Notes under the pieces: model-generated | The model's input: only the letters and a program-made list of their open reading frames with translations | What the model was told of the DNA's origin: nothing | Databases searched by the model: none | Part shown: piece by piece, positions 18,503-26,070 of the stretch | Layout of the letters: every line of letters starts with the position of its first letter | How positions within the stretch are numbered: position 1 is the first letter of the stretch | From: Bin87 sp034423115 | GTDB taxonomy: Bacteria; Chloroflexota; Dehalococcoidia; Lucifugimonadales; UBA3495 | Direction of reading: 5' to 3' | Length of the DNA: 64,000 nucleotides | NCBI GenBank assembly: GCA_034423115.1 | Contig: DAOUJD010000064.1 | Coordinates: 23,591 to 87,590, forward strand | Position numbers and translations under genes: made by a program

Positions 18503-18858
18503 GGTGATTCCTCCTGATGAATGCGCTCAATTGAAACCAGCGCTGCGTCATTCCGACGGTACAGGACCCTGAAATATGCGGATAAACCGGTGCAAAGACC
18601 GGTTACTCCAATCAACGTCAACGTGAACAGGGCAGTTATATTGGAAAAACCAATTGTATCTGTAGAGGCGTCACTAACAGCATTGTTCTGTCGCTCGCCG
18701 GGAGCACTAATCGGTTCCGTTGGAATTTCGAATACTTGATCTACTGCGAAGGTGAAAGTGAGGGTAGCAATCGCTAAGCCGATGCCCAACCAAAACCGGC
18801 ACCAACTGACATTACGGTCATAGGACCTGGTCAGTCGCGATGTTTCAACCTGGGCCAC
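18499..18858 (-). CDS. Small membrane protein, unknown function
   Basis: A frame of about 119 residues from GTG 18858 to the TGA that overlaps the SDR start. It carries two hydrophobic segments (GIGLAIATLTFTFAV and ALFTLTLIGVTGLCTGL) separated by a polar loop of about 40 residues, with a charged tail. No family is recognised. Its start overlaps the end of the preceding small membrane gene, giving two tiny membrane proteins in a coupled pair ahead of a dehydrogenase. A longer form from 18912 is possible. Confidence 0.55.
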   Translation of the reverse strand: MAQVETSRLTRSYDRNVSWCRFWLGIGLAIATLTFTFAVDQVFEIPTEPISAPGERQNNAVSDASTDTIGFSNITALFTLTLIGVTGLCTGLSAYFRVLYRRNDAALVSIERIHQEESP

Positions 18859-19063
18859 TGTTGCGGAACCAAAGCACGAAAAACGTATAGCCGGCGACGG
18901 TCGCAAGAACAAGACCGGCGACTCCGTATACCGTTAGAGCCACAAGGAACTCATTCGTTCCCGACTTGTAAGCGATTGTGACGAGTTCAACCCAGGCCCA
19001 TGAACCCAGGAGCAAAATCGCTATCAACCCTACGAAGAGAATGCTAATCCTTGCTGGACTCAT
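18845..19063 (-). CDS. Small two-helix membrane protein, unknown function
   Basis: A 72-residue protein with two predicted membrane helices (ISILFVGLIAILLLGSWAW and LVALTVYGVAGLVLATVAGY). GGGAAG lies about 7 bases before the ATG. It is probably translated together with the next small membrane gene, which it overlaps by 14 bases. No homologous family is recognised. Confidence 0.55.
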   Translation of the reverse strand: MSPARISILFVGLIAILLLGSWAWVELVTIAYKSGTNEFLVALTVYGVAGLVLATVAGYTFFVLWFRNSGPG

Positions 19064-19133
19064 CTCCGACTTCCCAATGATCCTTTCTGAATCTTACACG
19101 CAGCTTGAAAACATCATACGGGAGTGGGCCGAC

Positions 19134-20069
19134 TCAAGCCAATCCAGCAATCGTACGCTCGCCGAACTCCGGCCTGACGATGCGCTCGTAGGGATGTGGG
19201 TTGCGCACCAACCTTCCGGCGATCAGTGCATCACGCATGCGGGAGAAGCCATCCTCCCCGATCATGGGGTCGGTGGCCCACACGCCGGCGGCTTTGTAAC
19301 GGCGCACGCCGTCGGACACCAGGGCACGATCATACTCTGGGAAAACCGGCGCGATGCACTCCGCTACGGCTTCCGGTTCGTTCTGCGCGACCCATCGTTG
19401 GGCTCGGGCGTAGCCGTTCACGAATCGTTGAACCGTTTCGGGGTTTTCTGCGACGTAGGCCGGCGTAGCAGCGAAACTGCTGTAGCAAACATATCCACTC
19501 TCGTTGCCCAGCGTTACTGCCACGTGCCCGGCGCCCTCCCTTACTAGTTGGCCGGCGAAGGGGTAAGGGACCTGTAGGTAGTCCGCGTCGCCGGCACGGA
19601 AGCGGGCCAGCATTTCCTCCGCAGGCAGACCGCCCAACAAGTTGACGCTGGCGGGATCCACGCCGTGCCACCGCATCGCCGCTTGCAAGGTGGTGTAGGG
19701 CACCGGGGTGAAACCGACGGGAATCAACGTGGCGCCCTCCAGGTCCGCCCACGTCCAACCGTCGGTGGGCTGTTTGGACAGCAGGAAAAACCCGTCTCGC
19801 TGGTTGATCTCAGCGATGTGCTGCGGCGGTGTGTCGCTGCCGGCGTCCAGATCCATGAAGCTGCGACTGATCCCGCTCTGGGTGATGTCAATGTCGCCGG
19901 CCTTGAGCAGGTCAGTGCTGGATTGGCCCGCGGGAATGTGGGAGAAGTCGATGTCGAGCCCCTCGGCGGCTAGGAACCCGCCTTCGACCGCTACGTATAT
20001 CGTGGTGTAGAACATATTGCGGAATGCCACCCGCAGACGGATCCGTTCGGGATTTGCGTTTGAGGTCAT
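19134..20069 (-). CDS. NMT1/SsuA-type ABC substrate-binding protein
   Basis: A 311-residue protein of the NMT1/THI5-like (SsuA/TauA) binding-protein family. Blocks include AVEGGFLAAEGLDIDF, the ligand loop GQSSTDLLKAGDIDITQSG, and FRAGDADYLQVPYPFAGQLV. A GGAG site lies 8 bases before the ATG. There is no signal peptide or lipobox, unusual for a transporter component. It may be a cytoplasmic enzyme or sensor of the fold, or the annotated start may be too late. No permease is adjacent; the ABC exporter that follows upstream is of a different class. The substrate is unknown, with sulfonates, nitriles or thiamine precursors as possibilities. Confidence 0.82.
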   Translation of the reverse strand: MTSNANPERIRLRVAFRNMFYTTIYVAVEGGFLAAEGLDIDFSHIPAGQSSTDLLKAGDIDITQSGISRSFMDLDAGSDTPPQHIAEINQRDGFFLLSKQPTDGWTWADLEGATLIPVGFTPVPYTTLQAAMRWHGVDPASVNLLGGLPAEEMLARFRAGDADYLQVPYPFAGQLVREGAGHVAVTLGNESGYVCYSSFAATPAYVAENPETVQRFVNGYARAQRWVAQNEPEAVAECIAPVFPEYDRALVSDGVRRYKAAGVWATDPMIGEDGFSRMRDALIAGRLVRNPHPYERIVRPEFGERTIAGLA

Positions 20070-20093
20070 ATTTCTACTCCGTATTGCTACTAA

Positions 20094-22049
20094 CTAGATC
20101 GCCACCGGGAGGCGCAGGTCGCCGCTGGTGAGCACCGCTACGCCATCCTCACGGACGTACTCCACGTTGCCGCCTTCGAATTGTTCGTCATAGAGTCGAG
20201 CGTATAAACCGCCAAGGGCCAGTAGCTCGTAGTGGGTCCCGTGTTCTACAACGCGGCCCCGGTCGATGACGAAAATCGCGTCGGCGTTCATGATGGTTGA
20301 GAGCCGGTGTGCGATTGCTATGGTGGTTCGTCCTCTCATTAAGGGTTGCAACGCCGCCTGGACGTACCGCTCGCTGGTAGTGTCGAGAGACGAGGTTGCC
20401 TCGTCCAAGATCAGCAATCTCGGGTCGTGCAGGATGACGCGGGCGATAGACAGCCGTTGACGCTCTCCGCCGGACATACGGTAACCGCGCTCGCCCACCA
20501 CGGTGTCGTAGCCATTGGGGAATTCCATGATGCGATCGTGGATGTAGGCTGCTTTAGCAGCGTCGTGGAGTTGCCGCTCGGTGGCTTCCGGGTTGCCGTA
20601 CAACAGGTTTTCGCGTATCGACGCGTGGAAGAGATAACTTTCCTGGGACACGTAGCCGATCATGCGGGCCAGGCTTTGCATCTTGATGCGCCGCACGTCA
20701 ATGCCATCGATGCTGACTTCGCCCGATGTGGCGTCGTATAGTCGCGGTATCAGGTAGGAAACGGTTGTCTTGCCGGCGCCGCTGGGACCGACCAGCGCGG
20801 CCAGTTGCCCGGGCCTGACCTCGAGGTTGACCCCATCCAGGGCCCAGAAGTCGTGGCCGTTGGTTTCTATTTCGTACGCCTGAGAGAGCAGTGTGGCGGG
20901 ATGGTAGTTCATCCGCACGTCGCGCAACGTCACCCGGCCCGCGACACGCTCGACCGGAATGTCGACCGCGTCGGGCGCGTCCGCGATGTCGGGCCGGATG
21001 TCCAGGTATGCGAAAATGCGCTCGAACAAAGCCAGGGAAGACTGCAATTCGACCGACGTGCGCAGCAACGTGCTGATGGGGAAGTAAAGGCGCGCCTGCA
21101 GAGTGGTAAAGGCCACGATGGTACCCGCGGTTATGCCACCTGGTCCGAACCCGCCGAACAGGATGTAGCCGGCGAGGACATACACGACTACGGGAGTCAG
21201 CGAGTAGAAAATTTGCATGCCGGCCCAGACCTTCTGGCCAGTCATTTCCCGACGAATCTCCAGGTCGGACAACCGTACATTTTGATCGTGGAACCGCGAG
21301 ATCTCCCGATTTTGAGCGCCGAACAACCGCGTCAGCATCACGCCCGATACGGAAAGTGTTTCCTGAGTCATCGCGGTCATTTCGGCCGTGGATTCCTGTA
21401 CCAACGCTGACGCCGCACGCCTTCTTTTCCCCACCATGTAGCTGAAAACGGCGAATAGAGGGGTGATGCCGACCGCAACTATGGTCAACTGCCAGGAAAG
21501 CACCGACATCGCGATCAGGGTGCTGATCAGGATGACCACATTGGAAAGGATGGTGCTGACCGTGTTGGTAACCACCACCCGGATGCCGGCTACATCGTTT
21601 GCGACGCGGCTCTGTATCTCGCCCGTCTTCTGGGAAGTGAAAAATCCGAGCGACAACGATTGGAGGTGTGAGTACAACTGGTCTCGCAGGTCTCGCATGA
21701 CCCGCTGCCCTAACTGTTGGGTCAGCCAGGTCTGTACTACCCCCAAGCTGCCAGTCACGACCACCACCCCCGCCATGGTGGCGGCAAGGGTCCACAGGAG
21801 ACGCAAATCGGGGCCGCCTTCAGGGAACAGCGCGGAGTCGAACACCACGCGTATCAGGATCGGGTTCACCACCCCCAACCCAGCGGTAATCAGAATCAGA
21901 AAGCCGATCGCGAGAACCTGCGGCCAATATGGCTGAAAAGCTCCCGCGATTCGCCGATGAAGATTGGGCACGCGCCGGCTGGGTCGGCTCCGGTCCGCAG
22001 TTGCAGATCGGCGTGGCCCGTGGGGTACGTTGTCGCGCACGGGGCGCAT
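20094..22049 (-). CDS. ABC transporter, fused permease and ATPase (exporter type)
   Basis: A 651-residue half-transporter. Six transmembrane helices occupy about residues 40-340, followed by the nucleotide-binding domain with Walker A GPSGAGKTT, the signature MSGGERQRLSIAR, Walker B RLLILDEATSSLD and the switch histidine in IAIAHRLSTI. It forms a homodimer or heterodimer exporting lipids, drugs or peptides (MsbA/LmrA-like). It lacks a C39 peptidase domain. It is followed 24 bases downstream by the NMT1-type protein and preceded by an LLM enzyme 10 bases upstream, so a three-gene transcript is plausible. Confidence 0.93.
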   Translation of the reverse strand: MRPVRDNVPHGPRRSATADRSRPSRRVPNLHRRIAGAFQPYWPQVLAIGFLILITAGLGVVNPILIRVVFDSALFPEGGPDLRLLWTLAATMAGVVVVTGSLGVVQTWLTQQLGQRVMRDLRDQLYSHLQSLSLGFFTSQKTGEIQSRVANDVAGIRVVVTNTVSTILSNVVILISTLIAMSVLSWQLTIVAVGITPLFAVFSYMVGKRRRAASALVQESTAEMTAMTQETLSVSGVMLTRLFGAQNREISRFHDQNVRLSDLEIRREMTGQKVWAGMQIFYSLTPVVVYVLAGYILFGGFGPGGITAGTIVAFTTLQARLYFPISTLLRTSVELQSSLALFERIFAYLDIRPDIADAPDAVDIPVERVAGRVTLRDVRMNYHPATLLSQAYEIETNGHDFWALDGVNLEVRPGQLAALVGPSGAGKTTVSYLIPRLYDATSGEVSIDGIDVRRIKMQSLARMIGYVSQESYLFHASIRENLLYGNPEATERQLHDAAKAAYIHDRIMEFPNGYDTVVGERGYRMSGGERQRLSIARVILHDPRLLILDEATSSLDTTSERYVQAALQPLMRGRTTIAIAHRLSTIMNADAIFVIDRGRVVEHGTHYELLALGGLYARLYDEQFEGGNVEYVREDGVAVLTSGDLRLPVAI

Positions 22050-22059
22050 TGCGCGCCGC

Positions 22060-22944
22060 CTATTCGATCGCTTCTTTCAGGCGTCGGATGGCGTCAATGT
22101 GATCATCCGGGGACGTGGCTCCGCGCAGGCCCGCAGCCATGTGCGTAGCTCCGATTTCCTCCCAGGACTTCAATTCGGTGAGCCAGTCTTCGGGATTGTT
22201 CTCGGAGGTGATGGTGATGCGGCCTTCGATGCCTACGTCGGAGGGGTTCCGTCCTGCGGCTTCGGCCTGGGCGCGAATCCTACCCAAGATGGCTTGACCG
22301 TCAGAATCGGGCGCGAACATTGGGAAGTACCCGTCCGCCAGGCGTCCGATGCGTCGGATTGCCGCGTTGGGAGGTGTGGGAGCATTGCCGCGGCCGGCGC
22401 CGATCCAGATGGGGATCGGACGCTGGACCGGTAGCGGATTGATACCGGCGTGAGTGATGTCGTGGTACTTGCCGTGGAAGTCGATAACGTCCTCGGTCCA
22501 CAGCTGGCGCAGCACCTCGATCTGCTCGTCGCAGCGGCTGCCCCGCGTGGCGAAGTCCACACCCAAAGCCTCGTACTCTACCGAGTTCCAACCTACCCCG
22601 ATACCCAACCTCAACCTGCCTTCCGACAGCAGATCCACTTCCGCCGCTTGTTTTGCCACCAACGCCGTTTGGCGCTGAGGCAGGATCAGGATGCCGGTGG
22701 TCAGCCCGATTTTCTTGGTGACCGCCGCAAGGTATGCCATCAGCGTGAACGGTTCGTGGATGTATGACTCGTGAGTGTATGGGAACTGGGGAACCTCTGG
22801 ATGTTTCTCCGGCACGGCTCCGAGGACGTGGTCAAGGATACGCACGTGGGCGTAGCCCAAGTCCTCAGCCGCTTGGATGTAATCTCTGAGGGCACCGAAG
22901 TCGTCGCCAATCTCAACGATAGGTACCGAAACGCCGATTTCCAT
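22060..22944 (-). CDS. LLM class F420-dependent oxidoreductase (TIGR03619-like)
   Basis: A 294-residue luciferase-like enzyme starting MEIGVSVPIVEIGDDFG at ATG 22944, which has GGAGGAG about 7 bases upstream. A longer in-frame start at 22989 is not needed. Blocks are AEDLGYAHVRILDHV, LTTGILILPQRQTALVAKQ, GRLRLGIGVGWNSVEYEALG and RPIPIWIGAGRG. It is most like the TIGR03619 F420 group, as is 2470-3423, but the two are not close copies. It is the third of four LLM paralogues in the window. The likely role is oxidation or reduction of a small organic substrate. Confidence 0.9.
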   Translation of the reverse strand: MEIGVSVPIVEIGDDFGALRDYIQAAEDLGYAHVRILDHVLGAVPEKHPEVPQFPYTHESYIHEPFTLMAYLAAVTKKIGLTTGILILPQRQTALVAKQAAEVDLLSEGRLRLGIGVGWNSVEYEALGVDFATRGSRCDEQIEVLRQLWTEDVIDFHGKYHDITHAGINPLPVQRPIPIWIGAGRGNAPTPPNAAIRRIGRLADGYFPMFAPDSDGQAILGRIRAQAEAAGRNPSDVGIEGRITITSENNPEDWLTELKSWEEIGATHMAAGLRGATSPDDHIDAIRRLKEAIE

Positions 22945-23036
22945 AATGAAGCTCCTCCCTGCCTGAAAACAGAAGCGGCCCCGCCGCATCGGTGATGGTC
23001 GGGGTCATTATAGCGGGGTATGGTACCCCTGGCCGC

Positions 23037-23246
23037 CTAAGCTTGCTCGAGTTCCGCTCGGGACATTCCCAGGTCCCGGAGCATCGCGCCGATGGTGACG
23101 GGTCTCAGACCATGCCCGCCGCAGTTGGGAATCGTCGTCCTCGCCGTGCTGTCAACGTTGATCTAAACCTCATGGTCCCCGCGGCCCTGCCGGTCAAACT
23201 GGCAGCCCAAGCGGCGCAGCTTGCGCGTGAGTTCCCGATAGGTCAC
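23037..23246 (-). pseudogene. hicA-like mRNA interferase toxin, inactivated by a nonsense codon
   Basis: The minus strand reads as 70 codons from GTG 23246 to TAG 23037, but codon 28 (23163-23165) is TAG. Before it stands VTYRELTRKLRRLGCQF...GDHEV, and after it INVDSTARTTIPNCGGHG...TIGAMLRDLGMS. This is the YcfA/HicA double-stranded-RNA-binding fold. The HicA pattern is G-x-H-E-[IV]-W, so the TAG replaces the expected tryptophan (TGG). The putative catalytic histidine (codon 25) is kept. The GTG start overlaps the hicB stop by four bases, the normal order for this hicB-first arrangement. The toxin is therefore probably dead and the antitoxin intact. Confidence 0.8.
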
Positions 23247-23497
23247 GCTATCACATTCACCTCGTCAACTGTGCCCGTCAGCACCGGGGCTGGCGCGATC
23301 CCAGCGGGCAGGGGATGACCATGTTCCAGATAAGACTGAATATGGGCCTGTGCTACGCCTTCCAGATTGTGCAGTGTTTCGGCCGGACTTTCCCCCCAGG
23401 CACGGCATCCCGGCAGGGCTGGGATTTCAGCCAGATACTTGCCCTCGGTATCCTCGCTGGGTTCGTACATAATGTAAGAGAGTTTGTAACGATTCAC
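23243..23497 (-). CDS. hicB: HicB-family antitoxin
   Basis: An 84-residue protein of the HicB fold: an N-terminal strand (YKLSYIMYEPSE), then YLAEIPALPGCRAWGESPAETLHNLEG, the signature of the partial-RNase-H-like HicB core. The C-terminus carries a short hydrophobic tail with no obvious DNA-binding domain, as in short HicB proteins. It neutralises HicA by direct binding and may regulate its own promoter. Its partner hicA, four bases overlapping downstream, is broken by a TAG, leaving an orphan antitoxin. Confidence 0.85.
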   Translation of the reverse strand: MNRYKLSYIMYEPSEDTEGKYLAEIPALPGCRAWGESPAETLHNLEGVAQAHIQSYLEHGHPLPAGIAPAPVLTGTVDEVNVIA

Positions 23498-23638
23498 CGC
23501 TGAACCTCCGCGTCAGGCAATGAATTCGGGAAGCCCGGTCCAGCGCCGATGCAAGTGAGCCATCATAGCCGCACTATCGAGACGGATACCAAAAAGCCCC
23601 CTGATGTTAACTGACCTTCCGCCTCATTGCATATGCCG

Positions 23639-24448
23639 CTAGATCATGAAGTTCATCTCGCCCACAATGCGTTCGCCCAGAGCGCGGTCGCCGTCGATGG
23701 TCACTGATCCGTTGCCCAGCGCTTTTTCGGCGTCCCACCGGCCTGTGCCCAAGGCGTTGAAAGGTTCCAGGCCCATGGTCAGACGGACGGTAGGCATGTC
23801 CGGCGAGGAATCCATGCGGTTGGCCCGTCCACCGTCCATGTTCAGTGCGATGGTGCCGCCCACATCTCCCGTGATGTCGAATACCACCGTAGCGCCATCG
23901 TCGGGCTTTACCTTGCGCCCGACTACAAACGGCATGGCGGACCGGGTACGCCCGTAGGAGTGCTGCGCTACGGGTCCGGTCAAATGCCCGGGAATGCCCA
24001 GCGTGCGGCGCATGTCCTGCTCGTGAACCCATGCATCATAGACGCGGATGGCGAGCAGGTCTGTGTAGGGGCCGCTACCCAGCGGGTTGGGCGTTTCGGC
24101 AGCGAAGTCATCGTCACTCATGGCCCGCAGCACTGCCATCCGCTCACGGGTGACATCGCGAAACTCTGCCAAAATCTCAGCTCCGCTGAATTGACGACGG
24201 TAATCGACCAGCACCTCGTTGCTGTGCCCAACCTCGTTTCGCACGTGGGATGTATCGGATGGCTCGTGCTCCGGAGCAGGTCTGCCCAATAGGCGACATT
24301 CGCTGCCCACAAGGTGGGATACCTGATCCTGCACCGCCCATCCCGGACATTCGGTGGGCAAAGCCCACTGCTCGGACGTGAGGTTGGCGCACAGGCCGTC
24401 TATCGACCGCCATACCGTTTCCATCAGATCAACCATCTGTTGGGACAT
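23639..24448 (-). CDS. TIGR03083-type maleylpyruvate isomerase N-terminal / DinB-fold protein
   Basis: A 269-residue protein. The N-terminal half (residues 1-150) is a DinB-like four-helix bundle of the MDMPI type. Metal-binding histidines are seen in DQVSHLVGSE and DAWVHEQDMRR, and the opening LTSEQWALPTECPGWAVQD is typical of the TIGR03083 group. The C-terminal half forms the usual alpha/beta SCP2-like domain (FDITGDVGGTIALN). Characterised members are mycothiol-dependent isomerases in Actinobacteria. Chloroflexota are not known to make mycothiol, so a different thiol cofactor or function is likely. AGGAG lies 9 bases before the start. Confidence 0.8.
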   Translation of the reverse strand: MSQQMVDLMETVWRSIDGLCANLTSEQWALPTECPGWAVQDQVSHLVGSECRLLGRPAPEHEPSDTSHVRNEVGHSNEVLVDYRRQFSGAEILAEFRDVTRERMAVLRAMSDDDFAAETPNPLGSGPYTDLLAIRVYDAWVHEQDMRRTLGIPGHLTGPVAQHSYGRTRSAMPFVVGRKVKPDDGATVVFDITGDVGGTIALNMDGGRANRMDSSPDMPTVRLTMGLEPFNALGTGRWDAEKALGNGSVTIDGDRALGERIVGEMNFMI

Positions 24449-24506
24449 TTCACTTAGCTCCTAAGATTGGGGGACCCAAGCGGAATCTTGGATCTTACGT
24501 TGCAAA

Positions 24507-25040
24507 TCAGGTTGTCTCCTCGGCCACGTACACCACAAACGCCTGTTGCAGGGACATGGAGTTCGGAATCGTGATCGTGTTGTTGTCCTCATCTTCAAGC
24601 ACGATGAAAAACGGAGTCAGATCCGTGATGGTGCCGGAGATGGGTTGGTCGCTGAGGACTTTAATCCGATCGCCGATGTGGATTGGAAATCGCCAGAACA
24701 TGATGATGCTGGTCGTGACGTTGCTCAGAATTGACCATTGGGAGAAAAAGGCGATGCCCAAGGTCGCAAGAATGGCCCCCGACACCACCGCCAGACTGCG
24801 TAGATCGATGCTCCAGATCACGGCCAAAGTCGCCAGCAGCAGCACAATGGCTATCACGCTCACCGCCCTACGAGTAGATCCCACCCGACGAGGGTGCATT
24901 CTTTGGCGGGATTGAACCAGGCGGTTAATCGCGCGATTGCAGATTAATCGCGCGGCGACGTAGATTGAGACCGAAGCAATCGTGGCCGCGATCTGAAACA
25001 ACAAGACATTGTCCAGGCGGACCACATAGTCCCACACCAT
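24507..25040 (-). CDS. Short MscS-type mechanosensitive channel
   Basis: A 177-residue protein with three predicted membrane helices (about 12-35, 60-80, 83-105), the last rich in Gly/Ala (VVSGAILATLGIAFFSQWS) as in the MscS pore helix TM3. The beta domain follows (PIHIGDRIKVLSDQPISGTITDLTPFFIVL) with the family pattern NNTITIPNS. It lacks the C-terminal alpha/beta vestibule domain of E. coli MscS, so this is a minimal form. It gates on membrane tension during osmotic downshock. It stands alone, 12 bases before a small unknown gene on the same strand. Confidence 0.85.
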   Translation of the reverse strand: MVWDYVVRLDNVLLFQIAATIASVSIYVAARLICNRAINRLVQSRQRMHPRRVGSTRRAVSVIAIVLLLATLAVIWSIDLRSLAVVSGAILATLGIAFFSQWSILSNVTTSIIMFWRFPIHIGDRIKVLSDQPISGTITDLTPFFIVLEDEDNNTITIPNSMSLQQAFVVYVAEETT

Positions 25041-25052
25041 GCCGGCTACCCC

Positions 25053-25280
25053 CTAGCGCACCCACCGACATTCGGGCAGATGGCCGCGGTAGCCGCCATC
25101 GGGGCAGGTGCAGTCGACGTCATTGCGTCGCCGGTAACCCAGGGATTCCAACCAGCCCTCGAACCCTGGGTAGAACCCGTAGCCATCATCGATGGCACGG
25201 TAGCCGGCACGAAGGGCGGCCAAAACTTCATCGTGCGTGGGGAGAGAGAATCCCCTCGCAGCGTCTGACTGCGCCACCAA
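25053..25280 (-). CDS. Small cysteine-containing protein, unknown
   Basis: A 75-residue frame. The C-terminal segment carries CTCPDGGYRGHLPEC with three cysteines and a histidine, which may bind a metal ion. The N-terminal half is helical (HDEVLAALRAGYRAIDDGYGF). It lies 5 bases from a second small gene and 12 bases before the MscS gene. No family is recognised. Coding is supported only by the codon pattern and compact spacing. Confidence 0.45.
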   Translation of the reverse strand: MVAQSDAARGFSLPTHDEVLAALRAGYRAIDDGYGFYPGFEGWLESLGYRRRNDVDCTCPDGGYRGHLPECRWVR

Positions 25281-25285
25281 CCGCC

Positions 25286-25489
25286 CTACTCCGCTACCAG
25301 TTCGATAACATCCTGGGCGAAGACCATGTCCTCTTCGCCTACCTGGCCTGGGTCATCGGGACTGGTCAGGTAACGGACGAACAACCAAACCCCATCTCTG
25401 GGGTTGGACATTACTTCCGCGGTCGCTTCGTTGTAGAGCCGCACCGTTTGGCCCGGCTCAACTTCAAACAGGTTAACTATGTCGGCCAT
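25286..25489 (-). CDS. Small acidic protein, unknown
   Basis: A 67-residue acidic protein (MADIVNLFEVEPGQTVRLYN) with alternating strands, a valine/aspartate-rich tail and no membrane segment. It sits 27 bases downstream of the Rieske dioxygenase beta subunit and probably shares its transcript. No family is recognised; it could be an accessory to the oxygenase or unrelated. Confidence 0.5.
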   Translation of the reverse strand: MADIVNLFEVEPGQTVRLYNEATAEVMSNPRDGVWLFVRYLTSPDDPGQVGEEDMVFAQDVIELVAE

Positions 25490-25516
25490 TGAGATCCGCC
25501 TGCGCGTCTCCGGGTT

Positions 25517-26062
25517 TCAAAAGAAGAAGGTCAGGTTTTTGGCGAGCAGGACATTCTGATCGAGCAACACTCGCCGCTTGGCGATCTGCCACCCTCCATC
25601 CACGCGGCGGAGCGTATCCTCACGGCGACCCACCAGGATGTCCGTCTCGGTCTCCACCCGGTTGCGATAGATTATGAACCGGCAGCGTAGGGAAACTTCC
25701 TCTGGTCCGGCAATCGTCGACGTAGCTTCAACGATTTCAACGTTGGTCACCAGGTGGGATATGCGCGACAGCGGTTCCTCTGCCCAATGAACGCCAGTGA
25801 GGATCTGGTTCACCCGCTGGGTCAAAGTCGCCTTGCCCTCGTCAAACCAGTTGATGTCCTGCCCTTCGCGGGTGAATTCGCGCTCGAGTTCGCCGAACTT
25901 GACGTTGCGCCGCATGGGAACCCAATACCGCACGTCGTCGGTCAGCAGGGCCAGCCAATCCTCGTACCGCCGGTCGTCCAGCAGGTTCGCCTCGTGGAAC
26001 AGAAAAGCTTCCACGTCCTGCTTGAGCAGCAGCATGGTTAGCGGGTCATTCGTCGTTACCAT
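25517..26062 (-). CDS. Aromatic-ring-hydroxylating dioxygenase, beta subunit
   Basis: A 181-residue SnoaL-like cone-fold protein of the ring-hydroxylating beta family. Visible blocks are VEAFLFHEANLLDDRRYEDW, DDVRYWVPMRRN, and SLRCRFIIYRNRVETETDILVGRREDTLRR, followed by GWQIAKRRVLLDQNVL. The start at ATG 26062 agrees with the family. The gene overlaps nothing and begins 8 bases after the alpha-subunit stop. The beta subunit stabilises the alpha3beta3 hexamer and has no cofactor. No ferredoxin or reductase gene accompanies the pair. Confidence 0.9.
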   Translation of the reverse strand: MVTTNDPLTMLLLKQDVEAFLFHEANLLDDRRYEDWLALLTDDVRYWVPMRRNVKFGELEREFTREGQDINWFDEGKATLTQRVNQILTGVHWAEEPLSRISHLVTNVEIVEATSTIAGPEEVSLRCRFIIYRNRVETETDILVGRREDTLRRVDGGWQIAKRRVLLDQNVLLAKNLTFFF

Positions 26063-26070
26063 GACGCCGC

